Source: Prostheceraeus crozeri (taxonomy: Eukaryota; Platyhelminthes; Polycladida; Euryleptidae). From it: DNA of 64,000 bases. The position numbers and the translations under genes were made by a program. The notes under the pieces are model-generated. The model was not told the DNA's origin. It saw only the letters and a program-made list of their open reading frames with translations, and did not search any database. The DNA is taken from positions 1,081,867 through 1,145,866 of the forward strand of contig CAJQUW010006985.1 of assembly GCA_907163375.1 (NCBI GenBank). Direction: 5' to 3'. The stretch's first letter is position 1. Each line of letters starts with the position of its first letter. Positions 33,080 through 42,806 of this stretch are shown here, piece by piece.

Positions 33080-33177
33080 GTTAACATAGATTTTTTTCGG
33101 GCAGCAATGTAGGACATTTGAGGGCGCGTAAGTGCCTGAAAATGTCCTACATTGTTGCCCTCAAAAGTCTATGTCAA
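33080..33177. repeat. Short foldback element (about 98 bp)
   Basis: The arms contain cagcaatgtaggacattt and aaatgtcctacattgttg, near-perfect complements. The complementarity continues outward through tagattttt/aaaagtcta to ttaacata/tatgtcaa. The loop is about 20 bases. It is probably a miniature inverted-repeat element. No target duplication was identified. Confidence 0.6.
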
Positions 33178-34172
33178 TATTATATTCATACATATCCATG
33201 TCATACATTACTTACCACCAACAAATGTATGTCTTGCTGAACATAATTAGTGTATGTTTTCATAATCGTAGATATGCACATTCACAGTCTGAAATATGTG
33301 AACGAGTGCTTGGTTACACATCGTAATTAGAATCTTCACAGGGTTGTAAAGGAAGAAGCTATGTTATCGGAATCCTGTCACACCAATCAAGCACTGTAAA
33401 GTTACGCCACATCACACTGACTCATAAACCCATTGAGAATCTTTTCTGAGGGAGATGGTTGTGCATGTGTGTGTGTTTGAAAAGCTCATAGCCTAACGAT
33501 CTATGTCTTGCTACTTTTGCGTTCTAATGACATAATTGCAAATCGAACAAATTAAACTCGACTGTTCATCAACAGCTCAATGAAATTTATCTTGAAATCG
33601 GCGTCCTTGGCCTGGCCCATTAATTTCTCCAAAGATGCAGGCCCAAGCCCATCCCGATCGAAACGAATCGCGTACACCCGTGCCGGCTTCCTACTCTGCC
33701 GCATGCAGGGAAGGAACATGATATAAACCTCTGATTTGAACTATATAAAAGTGCGAATGAATTATCAACTTATCGCTTTCAATACAAGTATGTAATTAAC
33801 GGTTTCATTGCTGTTCTGTATCTTAAAATCAACATTTTTCTTCGATCATGATGCACAATTCAAACAGCCGCCCACAATCGGCAGGAACATTGCTTCACCT
33901 ATCCTTGTCATTGACATTTCATTGTTAACAATGAGTCATCGACAGGCAGTGGATACCGCCGGATCGTGACCTTCAGTCTGTCATTGTCTCAGCACGCGCA
34001 TTCGATGACTCATCAGCGGCCAACATAAGATCGGACAATGGATCTTACTGGTCGTAGAATTTGCAAGCGCACGCACATTAATTATCTTTCTTTTCTCGTC
34101 TTAACTGTTCCGTATTTATTTCCGTTACGTATTCCACCAGCGCGACTCAGCATTATCAAATCAACCAACTCA
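33178..34172. other. Intron and putative promoter region of the short TSP1 gene
   Basis: The last part (about 34108-34172) is homologous to 51620-51678 upstream of module 2: both contain tatttatttccg and ctcagcatt(a/t)tcaaatcaacc. Shared sequence upstream of the ATG in modules 1 and 2 suggests conserved 5' UTR or promoter. A further short match (gcccacaatc near 33870 and 51560) lies upstream. No core promoter element can be assigned with confidence. Confidence 0.4.
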
Positions 34173-34599
34173 ATGTCAACGACAATCTTGCTTACCGTCT
34201 TGTGTTTCTGTTCTTCTATCTCTCTTGTATTTTCCTCTACAGTGCACGGAGGCTGGACTACTTGGTCATCCTGGTCAGTTTGTGACAAACGATGCGGGAA
34301 TGGCACAAAAAATCGAGTGCGTTTCTGCAAAAATCCAGTCCCATCAAATGGAGGAAGGCAATGCCCTGGTCCTCAAGTAGAGACAAAATTCTGCTCAATA
34401 CACTGCCCGGTGCATGGAGGCTGGGGAGATTGGGTTGCCGCAGAAAAAGCGTGCATTCCATTTAGCGGTGAAAATTGTAGCTTCGGACATCAAACATTTT
34501 TTCGATATTGTAATAATCCAAAACCTGCACTTGGAGGACTTGATTGCAGCGGGTCAGCTTCGGACATGCGAAAATGCTGGCACCGAGTTGGATGCCCAA
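34173..34599 (+). CDS. TSP1 module 1, exon A: internal signal peptide plus two TSP1 domains
   Basis: The ATG at 34173 opens a signal peptide (MSTTILLTVLCFCSSISLVF), then TVHGGW starts TSP1. The acceptor cctctacag| ends at 34242, so the same exon can be entered by splicing (34243-34599, phase 1, Val at the junction) or from its own ATG. The first TSP1 is canonical (WTTWSSWSVCDKRCGNG, RVRFC, PVPSNGGRQC). The second is degenerate: it keeps GGWGDW, YCNNPKP, GGLDC and the terminal cysteines but lacks the CSxTCG box, using a KACIPF...NCSFG segment instead. Donor A|gtaagt is at 34600. From its own start, exons A, FN3-like and last give a 312-aa secreted protein. Confidence 0.82.
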
Positions 34600-35533
34600 G
34601 TAAGTGACTGCCTGTTTTTGAACACTTTGATCAAGATACGCTGTTATGTAAAATTTACTTGAAACAGTCAATCAATTCATTGTTATCACATTTGTACACT
34701 TGCGGATTGGAGAACGCCAGCAGTCCTCATGAGGACTACTTCAATTAATAATTTAAATTAGTAAGCATTATATTCTATTATAAATGGCTGCTGGGATGAT
34801 TTCCATCATCGCATGAGAATTGTCAGTTGTAATCACAGAATTATACTGGTCGTTCCCTAGTTAAACAATCTAATTTTGGGGTTGTAATCCTTTCACCCGT
34901 TCTACGTGGTTGCAGGGTGGCATGTTGTTAAAACAGGTGTGGAAACATAGGTAAAACCAGCCAATTTAAACATGTCACATGTTTTAATATCGCCGAATTT
35001 TGTGTGATGTTATACAAATTTATTATCCCAGAGCTACTGACGAATGGAGATGCACACTCGCCACACGAAAGGACGCAGCAAGGCAATTTGCTGACGCACT
35101 GCCAAAAATTGAAAGCTGTCCTACATCGAATGCGGCTGTTGAGCACAAATTCAGTTCTGCGGCACTGAGGCAAGCGCACTAAGAAATAGACTGAGGAAGT
35201 GGCTTTGAACCAGTGCTGATATTACTTCCGCGACTCATGATGATAATGAGGATTTTAACTTTTTTCATAGTATTATTTGCTATAGATAACTGTGGTAATT
35301 GAGTGGATGAAATTGTGTTTTGAGTAAAGAGCAGTTACTAGTACATCTTGTGCTTGCATGCAATGGTTATGTCCGTTGTGGATCAAATTACTATTAGATT
35401 ATCTATTTGCCAAAGTTGAAGATATCACAATTAACAGAAAAAATACTATGATTACTCTCCAACCAATTCCATTGGCGAAATAAAATAGCTTAGTCTCACA
35501 GACAGATATTCATGGGACTCGGGTGTGATAAAC
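34600..35533. other. Intron; possible hAT relic, otherwise nothing recognised
   Basis: A frame at about 35000-35182 ends in CPTSNAAVEHKFSSAALRQ, faintly like the hAT dimerisation motif. It is too short and divergent to call. A small palindrome (agtcctcatgaggact) lies near 34721. Confidence 0.3.
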
Positions 35534-35547
35534 ATGAGTCTGGTTTT

Positions 35548-36880
35548 GTTGATAGGAAAGAGTCAAGAATAATTTGATGTTATCTTACTTATTTTATACA
35601 GCTATTAATTTCAATCACTACTCAGTGATCATCTTCAGGTATTATGATGAAGAACAAATGAAGAGCAAGCCATTCAATTACTCCAAACTTTGAATTCATA
35701 ACATCCAAACATCAAGTTCGAGATCGAACACCCATCCGCTACGAACACTCTCAGTTTGCTTGATTTTTCTGTAACCATGACCACTTCAAACAACCCTCAA
35801 TTTGAATTCTACAGAAAGACAGCTAGAAAGAATATTTTTGTCCATTATAGATCAAATCTACCAACCATAACAAAATCTCACTTCATCAGAAACGAAAAGC
35901 AGCGAATTGCTGAACGGTGTTCCAGTTTACAAGTCTATAAAAAACATGAAAATGTATTCGAAAATATTCTCCTCAGCAATGAATACCCCATACAAATGAT
36001 CAAATATTCTTCAAAGAATAACAGAAAATCTAAGCAGAAAAATGACAATGAATTTATGTATTTTCCATTTCCTTACATATCTGACAAGTTAGATAACCAA
36101 ATTAAAAGTGTCTTTCGATGAGAAAAATTAAATGTTCGCCTAACAAGAAAAAGTAGAACACTAAGAAATGCACTCAACACGAACTCACAACAAGATCAAC
36201 GCTGCAACTTATCAAGTTGTCCTGTGCTTGACTCTAAGAAATGTAAGAAGAAAAACATTGTTTATCAGATCTCTTGCTCTAAATGCCACCAATTTTACAT
36301 CGGCAGCACTGTAGGATTTTTCCATATTCACTGCAAAGAGCATATGACAACTGCTGATTCATCCATCAGAAAACATTTGAACAACTGTCAAACGAACAAC
36401 ATCATAACATCAATTCTAGTGCATGACCACGATGCGAGCAATCTTCGTCTAAGAGAAGCTTTTTACATCAACAAATTAAAACCAACAATTAACAACAAAC
36501 ATGAACTGAACAGCTACATGATTTTCTCTTTTTTTGATACTTACGATTCAAATTTTACTTATGTACCACTAACTTTTCAGTCAGGTCATTGTTTTCTATG
36601 CCACTGGTACTATGTAACCCAGTACTACCTGCCTCATACATATCTCTATTACCCATCTCCTATATCATCCTTTCCATATCATATTTTTATGATATCATTG
36701 TACGAAAAAATTTGAATCTTATGTATAAGTCAATGTTAAAATTCCTTTTCGCCTGAAGATGATCACTGACTGAGTAGTGATTGAAATTAATAGCTGTATA
36801 AAATAAATAAGATAACATCAAATTATTCTTGACTCTTCCCTATCAACAAAATATGCTCTTTAGTCAAGACATTTTCAAAT
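35548..36880 (+). mobile_element. Penelope-like element with inverted arms and GIY-YIG endonuclease
   Basis: Inverted arms of about 95 bp (gttgataggaaagagtcaag from 35548 and its complement ending at 36847) bracket the 3' coding part of a Penelope-like retroelement. A 33-base tail (36848-36880) follows the right arm. Target duplications of 14 bp, atgagtctggtttt, flank the whole (35534-35547 and 36881-36894). Each arm contains CTGAAGA, a 7-bp stem and GAAA (right arm 36753-36786). These features are the family's inverted terminal-repeat layout. The element is 5'-truncated and lacks the reverse transcriptase core. Confidence 0.85.
35756..36715 (+). pseudogene. Penelope-like protein, C-terminal part with GIY-YIG domain
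   Basis: Two adjoining frames (35756-36121 and 36224-36715) cover the linker and endonuclease of a Penelope-like protein. The first contains FPFPYISDKLDNQIKSVFR, typical of the region after the reverse transcriptase. The second has the GIY-YIG nuclease: NIVYQISCSKCHQFYIGST, the HCKEH segment, and LREAFYINKLKPTINNK near the end. The CxxC inside the YQISCSKC motif matches the zinc-like cysteines typical of Penelope endonucleases. The element is broken and lacks its polymerase. Confidence 0.8.
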
Positions 36881-37267
36881 ATGAGTCTGGTTTTTGAGTA
36901 TGTGTTTCTTTGAGGATTTGTTTTTGTCCACTTTTTCTTAAGCCATGTTAGTAATTAGTAACTTAAAAATTGGTAATTTTTATGAAAAGGTATAATCCTT
37001 CATGCATGTATATGCAGGATAATCCTAATTCTGTAATTGAACCTCATTTCAGCATAACTCATGCAAAATCTTGTGGTAGTAATTAAAAAAATGAGAATTA
37101 ATGAGGCTCTATATATTGACGGTTCGCCAAGAAGTCAGCGAATTTATACTCTGACTTCTGACATAAATATCCGGTACGAATAGCTTTACTCCTTCATCCA
37201 CCCATTAAGGATAGTCATAATCATGTTGAAGGTAATGATTCATTCACAACTTGTAACTCTTGTCAGG

Positions 37268-37365
37268 ACAGGCTTATCTGGAGGCAGACAGACTCGAACT
37301 CTGGATCTTTTATGTCTCCACACCAAAGCGAGTCTCTTAGAAAACTGACCTATCGCACCATCTAT
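37268..37365 (-). repeat. tRNA-like sequence (SINE head or pseudogene)
   Basis: On the minus strand, gcgataggtcagttttctaa resembles a tRNA D-arm, and cagagttcgagtctg carries a B box within a pairable T arm. The spacing is longer than in a normal tRNA, suggesting a Leu/Ser-type long arm or a SINE head. The acceptor stem cannot be confirmed. Confidence 0.4.
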
Positions 37366-37454
37366 ACCTTGTCATGTACTGTGTTCATTCCATATTTTCA
37401 TTGCTGCTAATTTCTGTGAACATCTGTTTACAATCCCAATCTCTCTTTCACCAG

Positions 37455-37784
37455 GTGGCCTGCAAAAACCGGGAAATTTCAGTATGCAATCGTTCAGGAA
37501 TAAAACTGCTCTGGCAACTTGGCTGGAGATGCCATACGGTATCCGTGCTACCAATTTTGCAATTTACTATTCATATACTGCTGCTAGTGGTTCAGATAGA
37601 GGTAGCGTGAGTGTCAGACCGAGACCTGGTCCAGATCCTCCAATCGAAATCAGAAAGTATTCAAAACTGATAGACTTCTCTCATGCAAGCGGACAAGTTA
37701 CAGCATTTATAGAAACTCAAAGAATCACACCATCTGAGAATTTAAAAGCGAAGTCACATGAGGAGAAATTCACAGTCGGCAGCG
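37455..37784 (+). CDS. TSP1 module 1, exon B: fibronectin-III-like domain
   Basis: A 330-base phase-1 exon between ctttcaccag| and g|gtgagt. It encodes about 110 residues, starting GLQKPGNFSMQSFRNKTALA. The pattern P...NFSMQSF..KTALATW, a Tyr-rich strand (FAIYYSY), a proline-rich loop (RPRPGPDPP) and a final strand (GQVTAFIE) fits a fibronectin type III-like beta sandwich. I saw no catalytic motif. There is no cysteine, unlike the TSP1 exons. Homologous exons at 53586-53909 and 57793-58116 keep the core but vary in the loops. The fold assignment is moderate; the exon itself is well supported by splice sites, phase and three-copy conservation. Confidence 0.75.
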
Positions 37785-38035
37785 GTGAGTCTTATACTTC
37801 GGATTGAATAACTCATTTCTAATCATAGAAATTAACGATGACATAGAATAGACATGCAGATTTTATGCATGAAATATCAGCTGGCGCAGCCCGAGTTATT
37901 TTCTTCCAGTCTTTTATCTAGCTCAGATATCATTGATTGCATTGTAATTTGTTTTCATGTTTTGAAAAGTCTTCACTGTGGACTATTTTGGCATATCAAG
38001 ATATTAAATCTAATAACTTTTCAAATCAGATATTA
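37785..38035. other. Intron, nothing recognised
   Basis: AT-rich intron sequence between the FN3-like exon and a foldback element. No domain was seen. Confidence 0.4.
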
Positions 38036-38427
38036 TTCTAATAACTTCAACCAGTTTCGATTGGAGGGCAGTGAGATGGGCTACTGGCCACAATCTTCGT
38101 CAGGAAGTTCAAAAGGGTATAATTATGTTCATTGTACATATTAACATTAGTTAGGAATTTTGAAATTTGGGTTATCATATGTCATTGAGGATTAAGTCAT
38201 AGTGCATAATGTCGAAATTCTATGAGTGATTTTGTATATGACTTTTCTCCTACTTATTCGCTATGACTTAATCCTCAATGACATATGATAACATAAATTT
38301 CAAATTTGCTAGCTTATGTTAATATATACAATGAGCATAATCATATCCTTTTCAACTTCCCGACGAAGATTGTGGCCAGTAGCCCATCTCACTGTCCTCC
38401 AATCGAAACCGGTTGAAGTTATTAGAA
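38036..38427. repeat. Large foldback element of the Penelope-like type
   Basis: Arms of about 170 bp run from ttctaataacttcaacc at 38036 to its complement ending at 38427, with inner complementarity as far as ggattaagtcatag/ctatgacttaatcc. Both arms contain the recurrent motif. On the minus strand the left arm has CTGACGA (38103-38097) and GAAA (38058-38055). The right arm has the decayed cgacgaaga (38361) and GAAA (38405-38408). The arms share gatgggctactggccac with the element at 10030. No coding remnant remains. Confidence 0.7.
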
Positions 38428-38452
38428 TCAATGTATTTGTCAATATAGTCAA

Positions 38453-38590
38453 TATATTTGATTCACCAAAGTCCTATGGGTATGTGTCTGCTACATGAAG
38501 CGTCAGACAGTTAATAATTTTTGACAATTATATTATTTTCCTGTATTTTGCCAATAGATTTCTTGGAAAGAATAGTCTTTTACTGTTATT
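38453..38590 (+). repeat. Intron direct repeat, copy 1
   Basis: This resembles 39045-39185: both contain gaagcgtc(a/g)gacagtta, ttttgccaatagatttct and tagtctttt in the same order. It is an old local duplication or two members of a dispersed repeat. Confidence 0.55.
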
Positions 38591-39044
38591 TTGTAGCAAA
38601 GGAGCACGAAACGCGCGCAAAGGATACAGTTGCTAGCACGCATATTAGTAGCCATTTCTATAATCATTTTTGCAATCGAAAGTCTAAGGAATCGCTTGGT
38701 GAAATCGTTGTCAAAGTAAGAAAAGTCAGAACATCATAGTATATAGACCAGCGATGTGGTAACACTGAGGATGGCTACATTCCCTGACCCGGGGTTTTCG
38801 TTGTTGGTTTTTACGGCTTTTGTAAGTAAATTGTGAAGTTCGAGTGAATTATCCGGTTTTCTAGATCCATAAACCTGCGAATCACTTGTTGATTGGAAGT
38901 GCAGCTAATCATTGTTGAACGGTAGGTAGGGGTCATTATCATTGCGAGCAAAAAATGTTAGAGCTGTTATGAGGAATACGATGAACGGTAATTATCGCTG
39001 ATTTGTATATACGCATATGCTAGGCCTATACAAGCATTGGTTGT

Positions 39045-39185
39045 CAGTGTATTTGAGTCACAAAAAGTCCCAAGAGTAAATGTCTGCGACACGAAGCGTC
39101 GGACAGTTAGTAATTTTTGACTAATTTTCATTATTTTCTTACATTTTGCCAATAGATTTCTGGGAGAGATTAGTCTTTTCTGATA
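39045..39185 (+). repeat. Intron direct repeat, copy 2
   Basis: This is the partner of 38453-38590, with moderate divergence. There is no coding content. Confidence 0.55.
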
Positions 39186-39687
39186 ATGGCCTATGGAAAT
39201 CTCCCGCTTGAAGCAATTGAAATAAAAGTCTCCTCAACTCATTTTATGAAACAGTTTTGCAGCAGATAATGTCCAGAATGTGGCTATGTATCTCAAATAT
39301 TCCAATCAAAGAACGGTTGATGGAGGAATGAATGTTAAGTTGCTTTATTTAAGCTTTCATTTCGTTAATTATTTATTCACACGACATGATTTGGAAATGA
39401 ATTAGGTAAGAAGTCTGTATTTCCTCTCTTTGTCAGGCCATCCTGGCGAACTGCATATTCAGTCCAATAATGATCGGTTGAAGATAAAAGTTGATTTCCT
39501 AATGCACAGTATTGTAGTTGGAACACATTTTACGCTCAATTTTCCCCCGAATGTCCGAAATGAATAAAAAATGCTCAAAACTGATGTAGAGTGCCCACTG
39601 TCAATTAGTGCATGTACATTTTCATGCTTAAATGTGTCTAGCACGTTCTGGTAGAGAACAATTACATCAGGTACAATTAAAATATTA

Positions 39688-39996
39688 TGAGTTCAAAATA
39701 CTTCAAAAGGCTTCTATCTCATACGTTGTTTTTATTGTGAGCTTTCTGGTGACTTTCACCCGTCGTCAGACACGCGCGAGCAGAGAATGACATAAAAGAT
39801 GGACAGAACATGTGATCACAATGATTACATTTCACACTGACTCCATTCGACGACACATCGATTAACTTCTGATTGAAATAACATAGCTTATGGTGAAAGT
39901 CACCAGAAAGCTCACAATAAAAACAACGTATGAGATAGAAGCCTTTTGAAGTATTTTGAACTCATAACAAGATCTCAGAGAAGAAGAAGATGTATG
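39688..39996 (-). repeat. Foldback element with target duplication (Penelope-like type)
   Basis: Near-perfect arms of about 75 bp (left from 39688, right ending 39964) share gcttctatctcatacgttgt and its complement. A 32-base tail (39965-39996) follows, and 13-bp direct repeats aattaaaatatta (39675-39687 and 39997-40009) flank the unit. The left arm carries, on the minus strand, CTGACGA (39769-39763), the stem ggtga/tcacc and GAAA (39746-39743). The layout equals that of the two elements with GIY-YIG remnants, so I place it in the same class. Confidence 0.65.
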
Positions 39997-40009
39997 AATT
40001 AAAATATTA

Positions 40010-40361
40010 GTGAAAAGCTACTGGATGTGATGAAGGAAACGGAAAATTTAGTGAAGCGTTAACTGTGATAAAAAGAATTGGAAATTAGATCATTGAAACA
40101 TTTACTGCTTAATTAATTGTTCAATAATCCATGACTCACGATAAAGTTATGATTTCATTTACTTATTTAGAACTATTTGTCAACCTAAATTGACGAGGTG
40201 TTTTAGTACCCTTCGATAACAATGTCTCCTTGGTACAGTTTTTACTGTTGTTTTATTTGCTTTTCTTATCAAATCAGCAATTTGCAGTATTTGAAGTATG
40301 TGGAATCGTCTGACGTGTTGACAATGTTATCACTTTAATCATTTTAATTTAATCACTTTAA
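40010..40361. other. Intron, nothing recognised
   Basis: AT-rich spacer between a foldback element and the piggyBac insertion. It includes the TTAA target at 40358-40361. Confidence 0.4.
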
Positions 40362-42802
40362 CACTAGAACTACGGATGAGGTCAAAACGACCTCAGTCAC
40401 ATTTTGAAATTTCGTACTTGGTGAACAAAGCTTCTCTAGGAATTGATATTTACCGACTTTTAATATATTTTGTCTGTTCTATCGTAGATGAAATTTCATT
40501 TAAATTGGTGATTCCCTTCACACTTAAATTCACCTGTTACCCTGCAACTACGGAGTGATGTCATTTTGACCTCTCCTGTGTGAGAAAATTCTCGCAAAAC
40601 TGAATTGCCTTTCAAATTAGAAATCTATGATAGCCGGATGTATATAAATTGATAGTTCACGATCTACTAAGATTTCTATGATTTATGGCAACATGAATTT
40701 CACTTTGAATGACATACTGTTGTTCAAAACACTTCATATTGTAGATCTATGTTGCGCTCTCCATGACAATACCATTGATTTCTTATTTGTCATTGTATTG
40801 CTTCTCATAAAGTCACTGATATTCAACACTAAGTATCAAAAGCCTGAAGAGTGAGTTCATACGCTATGAAACGTCGGCGACATTCCGCAGAAAAAGCAGC
40901 AATACTCCTCGCACAATTGAGCGATAGTGGTTCTAGTTGTGAATCCAACAGTGAAGACGAGATAACACAAGTAAACAATGATGAATGTGACTCAACATCA
41001 TCTGACACTGACACAGGATCTGTCTAAAATATCGAGTCACTACGAAAGCGGTTGAATGTTTATGTGCATCCGGAAATCGGCAGTGGTGGTGATGAACTAG
41101 CTACACCTATGGTTACCCAGCGTGACGATAACTTGACGCATGATGACGTACCGACTTTCACCAGTCGTAGTGGTAAAGTGTGGCAAGAGCACAAGTCGGT
41201 GGGTGTTGGACGCTTGCCATCACATAATATCTTTCGTGCGAATGCGGGAATTACCACAAAGACTCGAGCTGCCGTAAATGATTCCAAACAAAGTGCATTT
41301 TCATTATTGATGGATGAGAAGATGCTCAGATACATAAGAAGCTGCACTGAGATGGAAGCTAAACGTGTGTTAGGTAACAGTGATTGGACATTGACACTTG
41401 ATGAATTAGAAAAATTTATTGGATTATGCTATTTACGAGGCGTTTTTGGTGGGAAAAATATACCTCTACATAGCTTCTGGAGCAACGAATTTGGGTTGCC
41501 GATTTTCAAAGCTGCCATGTCCAGAGACCGCTTTTCTGCAATTATGAAGTTCCTTCGCTTTGATGTAAAATCCTCTCGCAAAGCTCGACTTTCTGCTGAT
41601 AAATTTGCACTAGCTTCAGATGTGTGGAAACCCTTCATTCATAACTGTCAACAATGTTTTGTGCCATTTGAAAACTTAACAGTAGATGAACAATTACTGC
41701 CCTGTAAATCAAGATGTCCGTTTACACAGTTTTTACCGAACAAGCCTGATAAATACGGCATCAAGTTCTTTCTGCTTGTTGATGTCGAGACCAAAAATTT
41801 TCCTTACCTAGGAAAATATGATCCAAATTCTCAAAAGAAGCCTTTCGGCGACTTTGTTGTTCTTGAGCTGATGAAGCCTTATTATGGCCTTGGATATGGT
41901 GTCACAACCGACAATTATTTTACATCTCTAAAATTATGCGACGATTTGAAGTCTAAAAACACCAGCTTGGTTGGAACAGTAAAGAAAAGCAGACGTGAGT
42001 TACCCGACGTCCAAAAAATCATGACAAAGAATCATGTATATGACTCTAAAATTCTTCGCTCGGAATCTGGGTGCACGTTGACAGTTTACAAAGCCAAAAA
42101 GACCAAAGTTGTCGCTTTGTTGAGCACTTTACACGATAATGTCAACATCGCAGACAGTGAGAAGCGAAAACCAGAAACAATCTTGCATTATAACACAAAG
42201 GTCGGCGTTGATTGCATAGATCAGATGGCTCGGTTGTATTCCACCAAATCTGCTTCGAGACGCTGGCCAGTCGCTGTATTTTTCAACATACTGGACATGG
42301 CCGCTATCAATGCTTGGATTTTGTTCAGATATGCAAACAACTCATTCATCAGCCGACAAAATTTTATCCTTGATCTCGGTAAGGAACTGACAGGCTTCAA
42401 AACTCAAACAACAAGCCTTCCGTCTACTCCTTCACAGTCACGTCGATTTTGTGCTGAGCGTGGATGCCGAAACAAAACTCAAAATATGTGTGTTTCCTGT
42501 GCTTCTCACGTCTGTGGTAAACACGCTGAAAAAACCATAGTTTGTCTACAATGTAGAAAATAATGATGTTTTTTCGTTCATGCTTTGTCACTGTTCGTGC
42601 TCCTATTTCATACTCTTAAATTTTTTACATGTTATAAATATAGTCTACATCCTCAATCAAGTACTAGAAAGTTTTGAATACATGTATATGTATTAGCTTA
42701 TGGAAAGCAATTCCGACAATTAGATGATAATAATCTGTATGTGAGGTCATTTTGACCTCAGTCCGTAGTTTTAGTAATACATTTTCCACCGTATTTCTAG
42801 TG
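40362..42802 (+). mobile_element. piggyBac DNA transposon with intact ends
   Basis: The 2441-bp element is bounded by cactagaactacgg at 40362 and the imperfect complement (ccgtatttctagtg) ending at 42802. Each side is flanked by the target TTAA (40358-40361, 42803-42806), as piggyBac requires. Subterminal palindromes gaggtcaaaacgacctc (40378-40394) and gaggtcattttgacctc (42743-42759) lie close to each end, and a third related phrase lies near 40560. The transposase frame is nearly complete. The element sits in the last intron of TSP1 module 1. Confidence 0.9.
40866..42563 (+). CDS. piggyBac transposase, one in-frame stop
   Basis: The ATG at 40866 starts an N-terminal acidic, serine-rich region (MKRRRHSAEKAAILLAQLSD). 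A single in-frame TAA (41025-41027) separates it from the 500-codon remainder, which runs uninterrupted from 41028 to 42563. The remainder shows the DDE nuclease: first D in LTVDEQLLPCKSRC, second D in GVTTDNYFTSL, third D in GVDCIDQMARLYS. It ends with a cysteine-rich zinc domain (CAERGC ... CVSC ... CGKH ... CLQC) that binds the ends. The enzyme cuts and pastes at TTAA without leaving a scar. Apart from the stop all hallmarks are intact, so this is a very recent insertion. Readthrough, a sequencing error or a recent mutation are all possible. Confidence 0.9.
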
Positions 42803-42806
42803 TTAA

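Noticed and set aside
35000-35182. Frame with a faint hAT-dimerisation-like end
   Set aside because: Only about 20 residues resemble the motif, and no flanking transposase or terminal repeat was found.
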